The position numbers were made by a program, and so were the translations under genes. A stretch of 33,966 nt of DNA, from assembly GCA_020832545.1 (NCBI GenBank), contig JAFIEK010000041.1, positions 1-33,966 on the forward strand, written 5' to 3'. Origin of the DNA: Pararhodobacter sp. (GTDB taxonomy: Bacteria; Pseudomonadota; Alphaproteobacteria; Rhodobacterales; Rhodobacteraceae). The number at the start of each line of letters is the position of its first letter. Positions within the stretch are counted from its first letter, which is position 1. This document shows positions 7,243 to 15,451 of the stretch, one piece after another. The notes beneath the pieces were generated by a model. The model made no database searches. It had not been told where the DNA came from and saw nothing but the letters and a program-made list of their open reading frames with translations.

Positions 7243-8463
7243 TTAGCGAGCCGGCCAGGGCTGCTTTGGCATGATGAATTCGCCGCGGCCCGGCACATCC
7301 TGCGGGCCAAGGCCCACCACATAGCCATCGCGGATCTGACCGACCTTGAAGATGTCGGGCATCATCTGGCTGGCCAGGCTGATTTCACCCAGAGCCGTGT
7401 CGAAGGTGCCGGTTTTCATCTCTTCAGCGATCACGCTGTTGTCCAGCGTGCCAGTACGTTCGATGGCCTGCTCCATCGCCTGAAGGGCGGCATACATGAC
7501 AATTGACCCGGCGCTGTCAGCGCGGCGGCCGGTGACTTCCTCATGGCGCGCCAGATAGTCGCGGGTGCGCTCATCGGCCATGTTCAGCCCGCCGTGGGTC
7601 AGAACTGTATCGACGCTCTCGCCAAAGCGGTCCGTGAACATCGGGAATGCGCCGCCGATACCCACATACATGACATTGGGGTTGAAATCATGCAGTTGGG
7701 CATTGTCGGTGATCGCCACTGTGTCAGGCGGATAGCTGAACGAGGCAAAGGCCTTGACGTTGCGTATCTCGGCCAGAATGGACGAGAAGTCCTGCGTGCC
7801 AACGGGATAGGTGCGGTCATAGACCAGATTGAACCCGTATTCGCCAAACGCCCGGCGGGCGGCCCCTGCCAGATCGATGCCAAAGGCATCCGCGACCGAG
7901 ATCATTGCCACATCATCATCGATATGGCCCGCCTCGCGTGCCTCATTCATCAGTTCGACCACCGGGGTCGCCCAGGATGCCGCCGTGCCCGACAGCGGGA
8001 AGAAGCCCGGCCAGCGCTGGATAAGGTCTGGCGCGCGGTCGGTGATCGCGGTGGAGGTGGCCTGAATGAAGCCGTTGCGGTCAAAGAGCGGGCCGACAGC
8101 AAGGTTCATCGCCGTGCCCCAGGGCGCCAGCAGGATATCCACGCCGTCCTGATTGATCAGCCGTTCAACGGCGCGCACCGCTTCTTCCGAGTTCGAGCGG
8201 TCATCGTATTCGATCACCTCGATCGGGTGGCGCTCGCCATTGACCAGAATGCCGCCCTTCTCGCGCATCTCATGCACCCAGAGGTGGTAGTTCGGCAAGA
8301 TCGTGGTGCCCGCGCCGCCCGCATTGGGGCCGGTCAGCGAGATGGCGTAACCGATCTTGACCGGCGCACCGCTGGCCAATGCCTTTTTCGGCCGCAGGCC
8401 CAGCATGGGCGCAACGCCCAGCCCCGCCAATGAAGCCATTGTCTGACGTCTGGTAAGTTTCAT
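7243..8463 (-). CDS. Periplasmic binding protein, Liv-type (Peripla_BP_6), system 1
   Basis: 406-residue type I solute-binding protein. The N-terminus carries a Tat-type signal (TRRQTMA, then a hydrophobic stretch, cleavage probably after ALA near residue 31). The mature part begins with KIGYAISLTGPNAGG, the standard opening for Liv/aromatic-acid binding proteins, and has the central GVDILLAPWGTAMNLAV segment. GGGAGGA stands ahead of the ATG. Its genes for permeases and ATPases follow at once; the monooxygenase lies 106 bases upstream on the same strand. Binding proteins of this group often bind aromatic acids or phenolics, which suits the neighbours, but the ligand is not readable from sequence. 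Confidence 0.9.
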   Translation of the reverse strand: MKLTRRQTMASLAGLGVAPMLGLRPKKALASGAPVKIGYAISLTGPNAGGAGTTILPNYHLWVHEMREKGGILVNGERHPIEVIEYDDRSNSEEAVRAVERLINQDGVDILLAPWGTAMNLAVGPLFDRNGFIQATSTAITDRAPDLIQRWPGFFPLSGTAASWATPVVELMNEAREAGHIDDDVAMISVADAFGIDLAGAARRAFGEYGFNLVYDRTYPVGTQDFSSILAEIRNVKAFASFSYPPDTVAITDNAQLHDFNPNVMYVGIGGAFPMFTDRFGESVDTVLTHGGLNMADERTRDYLARHEEVTGRRADSAGSIVMYAALQAMEQAIERTGTLDNSVIAEEMKTGTFDTALGEISLASQMMPDIFKVGQIRDGYVVGLGPQDVPGRGEFIMPKQPWPAR

Positions 8464-8569
8464 GGTGTTCCTCCCTACAGAAATCGTCCTTGGTATTACG
8501 TCCCCGCCCTGGCAGGCCTTCCCGGCCGTTTCCGGCGCCCCGCCAGTCTGGGGTCTTCACGCGTTACAT

Positions 8570-10327
8570 TCAGCGCGCCAGAATCTGACGCAGCACCCGC
8601 AGAAGATCGTCTTTCGGCGTCTCGCTCATGGTGGTCGAGCGCCAGCACACATGATGATCCGGGCGCACCAGCAGGCATCCGCTGTCACGGATTTCCGAGG
8701 CACGCGCCCATTCGCCACTGTGGTCGATGAACGCCTGACGGGGGCCGATCACATGGGTGAGCAGATCAATCCCCAGATCGGCGGCGACCGCGTTCGCAGC
8801 CTCGGCCCAGGGCTCGCCCCCCAACCCGGTCAGCAGTGTGAACCGCCCCTTGCCGCAGATATCAAGCGTCGAGACCTCCTCGCCGGTATCGTGGCGGTAC
8901 AGCCAGACATGCGGCAGGCGGGCGCCGGGCCAAGTGGTGGGCTGATAGTGCATATCGGCATCAAGCTGAAAGGCGGGTTCAAGCTGGCCATCGGTGACCA
9001 CCGCCTTTGAGCGGTAGCGCTGGTTCATCTCGACGCCGTGCGCGTCGAATTCATACTTCTTGAAGGCAATAGCCCTGCGGATCGCCTCGCGCTGTTCCTC
9101 GGCCTCCGGGGTGCCGGCGGTGCGGCCTTCAAGGTTCTTCTGCATCTGCACCGGGTCCACGCCCTCAGCCATGCCCAAGGCCTCGAATATCGGGCCGGTT
9201 TCAGCAATCGACTGGTTGGCGCGGGTGACGATCTGTTTGGCAATCGGTGCGCGCTCGGCATCATAGCTGTCCAGCAGGCCTTCACCGGCCTGCCCCTTGA
9301 GCACCATTGCCAGCTTCCATGCCAGATTGAACGCATCCTGGATCGACGTGTTCGAGCCAAGGCCATTCGACGGCGGATGCCGGTGGATCGCATCGCCCAT
9401 GCAGAACACGCGGCCATTCGCTGTCTGGGTGGCGTAGTAGTTGTTCACTGTCCAGACGTTGGCTGACAGCAGCTCGATTTCCAGATCAGGGTCACCGACC
9501 AGTTGTCGCGCCACGCCGGTGGCAAACTCGGGCGTCACCTCGGGCTCTGGCCCGTTGATGTCATAGCCCCAGACGATCAGCCATTCGTTCCACGGCCGTA
9601 CCATCCGCACCAGACCCATGCCGATACCGCCGACATCGGCGCCAGGCTGCATGACCCAGTAAAGAACCGAGGGGCGATGCGCGACATATTTCGACAGATC
9701 GGCCCGGAACAGGATGTTCATTGACCCGCCGACGGCCATCTTGCCCTCAAACGGCAATCCGGCATGCTCGGCCACCAGCGATTTGCCACCATCCGCGCCG
9801 ATCAGATACTTCGAGCGCACGGTCAGTTCCTTGCCCGTCAGCCGGTCGCGCAGGGTGCTGGTGACCCCGTCATCATCCTGCTCATGACGCAGATATTCGG
9901 TGGACATACGCGCTTGCGTTCCGCGCGCGCAGGCGGTCTTGAACAGAAGCGGCTCCATGAAGGTCTGCGGCAGGTCGTTCATCATGGTGGGCGATGACAT
10001 CAGATGCTCGGCGCGCGACAGCGGATGGTTACCCCAGGCCTTCATCCGGCCGATTTCCTCGCCCGCAAGGCTTTCGCAGAAAATGTTCTCGCCCATCAGG
10101 TCCTGATGCGTGGCGAACATATAGGCCTCGTCCTCGACGTCGCGGCCCAGATCGCGCAAAACCTCCATGGCGCGCTGGTTGGTAATATGCGCGCGCGGGG
10201 TATTCGCCAGCCAGCGGTAACGGTTCACCGCCATGTTGTCGATCCCGTAGGACGACAGAAGTGCAGCGGTCGCCGAACCGGCGGGGCCGGTGCCGATGAT
10301 CAGAACATCCGTTGTGATGTCAGCCAT
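8570..10327 (-). CDS. FAD-dependent phenol monooxygenase (TfdB/phenol hydroxylase type)
   Basis: 585-residue class A flavoprotein hydroxylase that uses NAD(P)H and O2 to add a hydroxyl group to a phenolic ring. The FAD motif GTGPAG is at residues 12-17, and the stretch NTPRAHITNQRAMEVLRDLG is hallmark TfdB. The DG motif (YLIGADGGKSLVAEHAG) and the GD motif (GDAIHRHPPSNGLGSN, near residue 310) follow; the C-terminal 150 residues fit the thioredoxin-like cap domain. The annotated frame has TTG then ATG; ATG 10327 sits behind AAAGGAAA and was chosen. It heads the first Liv operon and diverges from the LysR gene. With hydroxyquinol genes nearby it may be a single-component resorcinol hydroxylase, as reported in Corynebacterium; chlorophenol or alkylphenol hydroxylation is also possible. 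Confidence 0.88.
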   Translation of the reverse strand: MADITTDVLIIGTGPAGSATAALLSSYGIDNMAVNRYRWLANTPRAHITNQRAMEVLRDLGRDVEDEAYMFATHQDLMGENIFCESLAGEEIGRMKAWGNHPLSRAEHLMSSPTMMNDLPQTFMEPLLFKTACARGTQARMSTEYLRHEQDDDGVTSTLRDRLTGKELTVRSKYLIGADGGKSLVAEHAGLPFEGKMAVGGSMNILFRADLSKYVAHRPSVLYWVMQPGADVGGIGMGLVRMVRPWNEWLIVWGYDINGPEPEVTPEFATGVARQLVGDPDLEIELLSANVWTVNNYYATQTANGRVFCMGDAIHRHPPSNGLGSNTSIQDAFNLAWKLAMVLKGQAGEGLLDSYDAERAPIAKQIVTRANQSIAETGPIFEALGMAEGVDPVQMQKNLEGRTAGTPEAEEQREAIRRAIAFKKYEFDAHGVEMNQRYRSKAVVTDGQLEPAFQLDADMHYQPTTWPGARLPHVWLYRHDTGEEVSTLDICGKGRFTLLTGLGGEPWAEAANAVAADLGIDLLTHVIGPRQAFIDHSGEWARASEIRDSGCLLVRPDHHVCWRSTTMSETPKDDLLRVLRQILAR

Positions 10328-10564
10328 CAAGGTTTCCTTTCAACTCAGCATTGCTGGCTGCCGATGCAGCCGGTTGTTCCTGGAATACCGGGTATGAGCA
10401 GCACAAACCCGCGCCCGCCTGTCGGCAAAGGGCACGTCCCGGCCCGACAAAAGGCCGCATGATCGGTTTGCTGCTGGCTCCTCCCTGAACCATCCGTAAA
10501 AGAAGGTATCGCGATAGGACTGAAATGTTGATCGCATCCGAGGGTTATTATATGACCTGATGTT
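10328..10564. promoter_or_regulatory. Divergent promoter region between monooxygenase and lysR
   Basis: 237 bases with several dyads. GGCTGC-CGAT-GCAGCC (10356-10371) lies near the monooxygenase start. ATACC-G-GGTAT is at 10385-10395. The palindrome TATCGCGATA is at 10507-10516. GGTTAT-TAT-ATGACC (10543-10557, one mismatch) ends 7 bases ahead of the lysR ATG. Divergent LysR genes usually autoregulate from such a region; which dyad is bound cannot be decided here. Confidence 0.5.
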
Positions 10565-11515
10565 ATGAAGCTGGACAGTGAACACCTCGAAATCCTTGCC
10601 GTCATCGTCGAAAAGGGCGGTCTGACGGAAGGTGCCGATGCGCTGGGAAAATCGCAGCCCTCGGTCTCGCGCAGCATGGCGCTGCTGGAAAAACGCATCG
10701 GCAGCGCACTTTTTGAACCCGGACGCCGCCCGCTGCGCCCCACCGAACTGGGGCAGCGGCTGGCCAAGCTGGGCGGGCAAATCCGCAGCGCGAATCAAGA
10801 GGCCAGTCTGCTGGTACGCCGGTTCCAGCAGGGCCATGCGGGACGGCTGCGGGTGGGCGGCACGCAGATCTTCATGGATGGCGTGATCTCGACGATGATC
10901 GCCGATTTTCAGTCGCGCCATGACGATGTTCAGATCGAACAAAGCTACGGCTACATGGACGGGCTGGCCGCCGGGTTGCGCAACGGCACGCTGGATTGCG
11001 CGATCCTGCCGATGCCCCCGGCACAGGTGCCCGCCGAGATGACCTTTGTGCCCTTGCTGCCGGGCCACAACGTGATCGCCTGCCGCGCGGGCCATCCGCT
11101 GACCCGCCGCAAGGGGATCACGCTGGCCGATATCGACAATTACACCTGGATCGCCCCACCCTCGGACAGCCCGCTGTTTCGCGACCTTCAGCGCGCGGTC
11201 AAGGCCATCGGGCGCGATGATTTCCGTGTCAGCTTTTCGGGCGGTACGCTGGCGTCGATCATGTCGGTGCTGACCGGGTCGGACGCGCTGACCATCATGC
11301 CCTACTCGGTGGTGTTTCTGGCGCGTCGCAGTCTGGCACTGGATGTGTTGCCCCTGCGCATCGAACACCCTGATCGCCAGCTCGGCCTTCTGACGATGAC
11401 CGGCCAGCAGGCACCCGCCGCGCTCAAGCGGTTCAGTGAGTTTCTGACGGCCGAGTTTCATCGTTTGCGCAACCGGATGGATCATGAATTGCAGATGGCG
11501 CGACGGCGGGGGTAA
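10565..11515 (+). CDS. LysR-family transcriptional regulator
   Basis: 316 residues. The N-terminal winged helix-turn-helix spans about residues 5-62 (LEILAVIVEKGGLTEGADALGKSQPSVSRSMALLEKRIG), with GSALFEPGRRPLRPTELG forming the wing. A linker helix and a periplasmic-binding-like effector domain follow (GRLRVGGTQIF, then about residues 90-300). It is the only LysR gene in the window and lies between the monooxygenase/Liv operon (divergent) and the hydroxyquinol operon (convergent, 28 bases from the tautomerase stop), so control of one or both is likely. LysR proteins commonly take a pathway intermediate as co-inducer. ATG 10565 has no strong ribosome-binding site ahead. Confidence 0.93.
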   Translation: MKLDSEHLEILAVIVEKGGLTEGADALGKSQPSVSRSMALLEKRIGSALFEPGRRPLRPTELGQRLAKLGGQIRSANQEASLLVRRFQQGHAGRLRVGGTQIFMDGVISTMIADFQSRHDDVQIEQSYGYMDGLAAGLRNGTLDCAILPMPPAQVPAEMTFVPLLPGHNVIACRAGHPLTRRKGITLADIDNYTWIAPPSDSPLFRDLQRAVKAIGRDDFRVSFSGGTLASIMSVLTGSDALTIMPYSVVFLARRSLALDVLPLRIEHPDRQLGLLTMTGQQAPAALKRFSEFLTAEFHRLRNRMDHELQMARRRG

Positions 11516-11543
11516 CGGCGGGCGGTAACGGCGCGGCTGAGGA

Positions 11544-11876
11544 TCATTTCAGCGCGACATAGGTCACCGGATCAAGCGAGGACATGCGCACCGCCACGCT
11601 CAGCCCGGTTGATTGCGCGAGCCTGTCGCGCAGCCGTTCGGCCACACAGCGCAGATAGTCAGGCGTGCGCGCAGGGCCGGGCAGCAGGTGCATCTCGGTG
11701 TTGATGGCGGGCTGGTCATCCATCCCCGCCACTTCAATCACCGCAAACTGACAGGCGGCCACCGGCACTTCCAGGCTTTCGCACAGCATCACCCGCAGTT
11801 CCGGCAGCATACCCGCGATGGTATCGCGTGTGGCGGGGCAATTTCGGGCATCGACATAGAATTTGATGTTGGGCAT
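11544..11876 (-). CDS. Small tautomerase-like protein (4-OT/CHMI superfamily)
   Basis: 110 residues. It starts Met-Pro, so the mature protein would carry the catalytic Pro1 that defines the tautomerase superfamily. The rest fits the beta-alpha-beta plan of 5-carboxymethyl-2-hydroxymuconate isomerase-like proteins: PNIKFYVDARNCP strand, a helix from 16-35, a strand around CQFAVIEVAG, then HLLPGPARTPDYL and a second long helix. The gene begins 7 bases after the hydroxyquinol dioxygenase stop with GAGGC as ribosome-binding site, and is last in the operon. A role in keto-enol conversion of maleylacetate or of a quinol/quinone intermediate is possible; maleylacetate formation is not known to need such an enzyme, so this is inference. 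Confidence 0.7.
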   Translation of the reverse strand: MPNIKFYVDARNCPATRDTIAGMLPELRVMLCESLEVPVAACQFAVIEVAGMDDQPAINTEMHLLPGPARTPDYLRCVAERLRDRLAQSTGLSVAVRMSSLDPVTYVALK

Positions 11877-11883
11877 ATCGGCC

Positions 11884-12720
11884 TCAGGCTGGAACGAGCA
11901 CGAAATCGAATTTCGAGCGCCATTGCGTATCGCCGCCTTCGGCAGGCTCGTAAGGGGCGATCAGGCTGCGCTTGACCCCGAACACGGCATCCGATTCCAG
12001 ATACGTGTCTTCGCCCACAAAGGTATGGGTAACCAGCTTCTGATACCCCGGCGCGGTGATCAGATAATGCACATGCGCGGGCCGGTATGGGTGGCGGCCC
12101 AGATGGCCCAGCATCTGCCCCACCGGGCCGTCATCGGGGATCGGATAGCTGACGGGCTTGATGCCGCGAAAACTGTAGCGCCCGTTCGCGCCGGTGAAAA
12201 AGCGGCCGCGGTTGTTCCATTTTGGCTGAATGTCGGGCTGCTGCACATCATAAAAACCATCTGCATTGTCGGCCCAGACGTCGATGCAGGCATTCTCGAT
12301 TGGCTGGCCCTCAAGGTCCAGTACCCGGCCCTCGAACAGGCAGCTTTCGCCCTTGCCATCCAGCGTGATGTTTTCGCCCATCGCCCGGATCGGCGCATCG
12401 GCCACGTGGAACGGGCCAAAGACCGTGTTCTCGGTTGCACCCTTCGGGCGGCGGTTATTGATCGCATCGACCAGCATGGAAAAGCCCAGCACATCCGACA
12501 AGAGAATGAATTCCTGCCGCTCACCAGAACACATCTGCCCGGTCTTCGTCAGAAACCCGATGGCGTAGTCCCATTCCTCCTGCGTCAGGGTGACCTCGCG
12601 GGCGAAGGCATGCAGATGCTTCACCAACGCGCCCATCACCTCGCGCAGCCTCGGGTCGGTGTCGGCGCCCATCCGCGCGTTGACGATCTCGGCAGAGTTG
12701 TCTTCGGTGAAGTAGCTCAT
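11884..12720 (-). CDS. Hydroxyquinol 1,2-dioxygenase (intradiol)
   Basis: 278-residue Fe(III) intradiol dioxygenase that opens 1,2,4-benzenetriol to maleylacetate. The N-terminal helical linker domain (to about residue 95) is followed by the beta-sandwich catalytic domain. The iron ligands are visible as Tyr157 (DGFYDVQ), Tyr192 (PVSYPIP), His216 and His218 (RPAHVHYLI). NTVFGPFHVADAP and the long N-terminal domain favour the hydroxyquinol branch over catechol 1,2-dioxygenases; catechol or chlorocatechol activity cannot be excluded. AAGAG precedes the ATG. It lies between the flavin reductase and the tautomerase, and a maleylacetate reductase for its product is encoded at 20501-21562. Confidence 0.9.
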   Translation of the reverse strand: MSYFTEDNSAEIVNARMGADTDPRLREVMGALVKHLHAFAREVTLTQEEWDYAIGFLTKTGQMCSGERQEFILLSDVLGFSMLVDAINNRRPKGATENTVFGPFHVADAPIRAMGENITLDGKGESCLFEGRVLDLEGQPIENACIDVWADNADGFYDVQQPDIQPKWNNRGRFFTGANGRYSFRGIKPVSYPIPDDGPVGQMLGHLGRHPYRPAHVHYLITAPGYQKLVTHTFVGEDTYLESDAVFGVKRSLIAPYEPAEGGDTQWRSKFDFVLVPA

Positions 12721-12798
12721 GTTCTCTTCCAGTCTTCAATTGCGGTCGTTTAGGGCCGTCAGGGTGCTGCGGTACATGGCCCGGTCAGTTGTCAGCGG

Positions 12799-13344
12799 TC
12801 ATCCATCCGCGCTGTCGGGCGCGCCCAGTCGGTGCCAGCGCCGGTCCAGATAGACCAGCGAGTCGCTCTCGGGGCGTTCGCCGCTGGGGGCCACCGCGCC
12901 GTCCAGCAGCTCAGCGGCCACCAGCGTTGCACCTTCCAGCGGCAACGTTCCGCGCAGCCGGGCGCGGAACCATGTGCCGATTGCCGTGTAGCGCGGCTCG
13001 CCGGTGGGCAGACGCTCCCACGCCACATCAGGGCCAAAACGATCAGCACCGCTGGTCGCGGCCAGTTGCGCCAGTTCCAGATCGGAAAAGCGCGCAAGGT
13101 GGATCACCACGGTTTCAGCACTCATCAAAGCCCCGGCGGTGGATGAGCGTTGCGAAAGCGACAGGGCAACAAGCGGCGGCTCGGCGCTGACCGAGATCAG
13201 CGAACTGACGGTCAGCGCAATGGGTCCGGTGCCGGGGTCGGCGGTGACAATAGCCACGCCCGCCGGATGACAGCGAAACGCCTCGCGAAAGGCCAGCGAG
13301 AGGCCCTTGGCATCGACGGCTACATGCGTGCCGGGTTTGACCAT
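12799..13344 (-). CDS. Flavin reductase component of a two-component monooxygenase
   Basis: 181-residue NAD(P)H:flavin oxidoreductase of the HpaC/HsaB type. Features: FREAFRCHPAGVAIVTADPGTGPIALTVSSLISVSAEPPLVALSLSQRSST, the usual FMN/FAD-binding first half, then an LAATSGADRF segment and a C-terminal LVYLDRRWHRLG. It supplies reduced flavin to the oxygenase encoded just upstream (67 bases between the genes). ATG 13344 was chosen because AGGAG sits in front of it; the longer frame overlaps the oxygenase gene. Known resorcinol hydroxylases of rhizobia (GraA/GraD) use such a pair. Confidence 0.88.
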   Translation of the reverse strand: MVKPGTHVAVDAKGLSLAFREAFRCHPAGVAIVTADPGTGPIALTVSSLISVSAEPPLVALSLSQRSSTAGALMSAETVVIHLARFSDLELAQLAATSGADRFGPDVAWERLPTGEPRYTAIGTWFRARLRGTLPLEGATLVAAELLDGAVAPSGERPESDSLVYLDRRWHRLGAPDSADG

Positions 13345-13411
13345 CCGTGTCGCTCCTGCCGGGAGGGGGCGGGCCGTATGCGTGGCCCACCCCGGTTGCG
13401 TTTTTGCCGGG

Positions 13412-14632
13412 TTATTTCTTTTCAACCAGATCGTAGAACTGCCACACGCGGTCCGACCATACGCCCGACAGCTCGCGCCCGGCCGAGGTGACGATCCCCG
13501 GCGACACGGTGATATGGTTCACCGCCACCATCACATCGCGGAAGTAACGCTGCATGGTGCCCGCACGCAGGCTGGCCCCGCCAGCGGCCCGGTAGGCAAA
13601 GTTGACTGCGTTCTCAGCCGCCTCGTGGATCTCTGACTTGGCGAGATGGACCATGGTGACCTGCCGGTTCGACACCGGGGTCCCCTTTTCTACCGTGGCC
13701 TCGATATCGCCCCAGACCTCCATCACAAAGGCGCGCGCGGCGCGCATCCGGGCTTCGGCGCGGCCATAATCATGCCAGAACTTGTCGCTTTCGCCCAGCA
13801 TCCCGGCACGCCCGGTCTTTTGCTTGGCGAAGGCCGCGATCTCATCCAGCATCCGCCGCCCCGCGCCCATGGCCCAGCCGGTATGGCCAATAGCCGCCAG
13901 CCCGATCACCCCCAGCGCGAACAGCTCTTTCTGGCGCTGCGGCACGGCGGTGGCGATGGGGTAGACCATGTCATCGGGGATAAACATGTCCTCGGCGGCA
14001 TAGTCGATCGAGCCGGTGCCCTTCAGCCCCAGAACATCCCAGTTGCCCAGTGGCTTGTGCTCAGAAATCGGTGCATGGGTGCAGATAATGATCGGATTGC
14101 CCTTGTCATCCATCTGCGGCTTGCCGTTGCCGTCATCGACAAACGCCGCCGAATGCGAATAGGTCGCGTGGCTGAAACCGGAACCATAGCTCCAGCGGCC
14201 ATTCAGCTTGTAGCCGCCGTCAACCTTCTTCAGCATCCCCAGCGGCGCGCCCTGCCCCGAAAAGCGATGCTCGGTGCCCGGCGCGAACAGTTTCTCAATC
14301 GCCGTGTCAGGCAGGAAGGCTGCCGACATCGCGCCAATGGCGGTATGCACCATCGACACCCAGCCCGCCGAGCCGGAATACCAGGTAATCGCCTCGATCA
14401 GTTCCATCACCTGGCGTGGTGGCAGCTGCGCCCCGCCCAGATCCTCGGGCGCCATCGAATGCGACATGCGCAGCGGGCGCAGGACCTCAAAACTTTCCTT
14501 GGTCAGTTCGCCCGCGGCCTCGTCGGCGGTGGCGTTCTTCTCCAGAATGGGGCCGATCTCTTTGATCTTGTTCAAAAGCTCACGGTGATCGGTGGTCTGG
14601 CCCCAGTAACTGTGGCGGATTGGCTTGTTCAT
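13412..14632 (-). CDS. FADH2-dependent aromatic monooxygenase (acyl-CoA dehydrogenase fold)
   Basis: 406 residues, the oxygenase of a two-component (group D) system related to HsaA and to rhizobial resorcinol hydroxylase GraA. An N-terminal helical domain (to about 115), a central beta domain with GGYKLNGRWSYGSGFSHA and NWDVLGLKGTGS, and a C-terminal helical bundle with AYRAAGGASLRAGTMQRYFRDVMVAVNHITVSPG are all in the expected order. The catalytic base of true acyl-CoA dehydrogenases is not evident. A flavin reductase gene follows and then hydroxyquinol dioxygenase, so hydroxylation of resorcinol or a related phenol to hydroxyquinol is the likely reaction. GAGGAGGAG precedes the ATG; the alpha/beta hydrolase stop is 30 bases upstream. 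Confidence 0.88.
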   Translation of the reverse strand: MNKPIRHSYWGQTTDHRELLNKIKEIGPILEKNATADEAAGELTKESFEVLRPLRMSHSMAPEDLGGAQLPPRQVMELIEAITWYSGSAGWVSMVHTAIGAMSAAFLPDTAIEKLFAPGTEHRFSGQGAPLGMLKKVDGGYKLNGRWSYGSGFSHATYSHSAAFVDDGNGKPQMDDKGNPIIICTHAPISEHKPLGNWDVLGLKGTGSIDYAAEDMFIPDDMVYPIATAVPQRQKELFALGVIGLAAIGHTGWAMGAGRRMLDEIAAFAKQKTGRAGMLGESDKFWHDYGRAEARMRAARAFVMEVWGDIEATVEKGTPVSNRQVTMVHLAKSEIHEAAENAVNFAYRAAGGASLRAGTMQRYFRDVMVAVNHITVSPGIVTSAGRELSGVWSDRVWQFYDLVEKK

Positions 14633-14662
14633 AGGTGTCTCCTCCTCGGGAATGTCGAATGG

Positions 14663-15451
14663 TCAGGCGGCGAGAAAATCGCCGATTCTCTTTGTTGTCG
14701 CGGGGCTTTCCTGCGCGATCAGATGGCCCACGCCATCGACCGTCAGCAGTTGCGCATTTGGCAGGGCTTTCACCCAGAGCGGGGCCTGGCTGGCGGGCAG
14801 AATCCGATCTTCCTTGCCCCAGACAACCAGCGTGGGGTTGGTGATCCGGGCCATGAAGCGCTTCAGGTTGGGCTGGCCCATGCCCTGCGTGGCGCAAAGG
14901 CGGCCCACCGTCTCGCCCTCGCGCATACGGTCGGCGCCGAAGGCCTCGGCGGCGGCTGGGTCAGTGCCGTCGGGGAAATAGCGCAGCGCGACATTCACGT
15001 CATGTGTCAGATAGCCCGGCAGTTCCTGCGGCGGGATCTCGCCCAGATTGGCAGCCGGATGCGCAGGGTCGTTCAGCCCGGCCGGTGCCATCAGCACCAC
15101 CTTGTCAAAGCGGTCACGGGCAATGGCGGCCAGTTCCGTGGCCAGCCAGCCGCCCATCGAGAAGCCGATCAGATGCGGTTTCTCGGGCAGGTCCAGCGCG
15201 TCCAGCAGGTCAAGATAATGCACCAGAAAATCGCTGATATCGGCGATATGCGGCGCGTCACCGGAAAAGCCCATGCCCGGGTGGCTGGGACACAGCACGC
15301 GGAACCGGTCTGCCAGATCGGCGGCAAAGTCGAACCCTTCAAGTGTGGCCGCGCCATGCAGGAAGATCACGGGTTTGCCCGTGCCCATAGCCTTGATGAC
15401 GGTTTTCACACCGCCGATATCATAGTCCAGTGTCTCGAATTGCGCCGCCAT
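14663..15451 (-). CDS. Alpha/beta hydrolase
   Basis: 262 residues, first gene of the hydroxyquinol operon. The oxyanion-hole region is VIFLHGAATLEGF, the nucleophile Ser98 is in GFSMGG, the acid is probably Asp215 (WGKEDRILP) and the base His243 (GVGHLIAQE). Length and layout match the meta-cleavage-product hydrolase/esterase group. Hydroxyquinol cleavage does not itself need a hydrolase, so this one may release the phenol from an ester or an acylated precursor before hydroxylation; that is inference. ATG 15451 is preceded by GGGAGGA; the upstream extension has a different composition and was rejected. Confidence 0.88.
   Translation of the reverse strand: MAAQFETLDYDIGGVKTVIKAMGTGKPVIFLHGAATLEGFDFAADLADRFRVLCPSHPGMGFSGDAPHIADISDFLVHYLDLLDALDLPEKPHLIGFSMGGWLATELAAIARDRFDKVVLMAPAGLNDPAHPAANLGEIPPQELPGYLTHDVNVALRYFPDGTDPAAAEAFGADRMREGETVGRLCATQGMGQPNLKRFMARITNPTLVVWGKEDRILPASQAPLWVKALPNAQLLTVDGVGHLIAQESPATTKRIGDFLAA

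Noticed and set aside
10385-10395. ATACC-G-GGTAT as a canonical LysR box
   Set aside because: It has LysR-like half-sites, but the spacing is far too short for ATAC-N7-GTAT; kept only as a dyad in the divergent region.
10340-11485. 381-codon minus-strand open frame across lysR
   Set aside because: Antisense to a well-supported LysR gene and of low-complexity composition.
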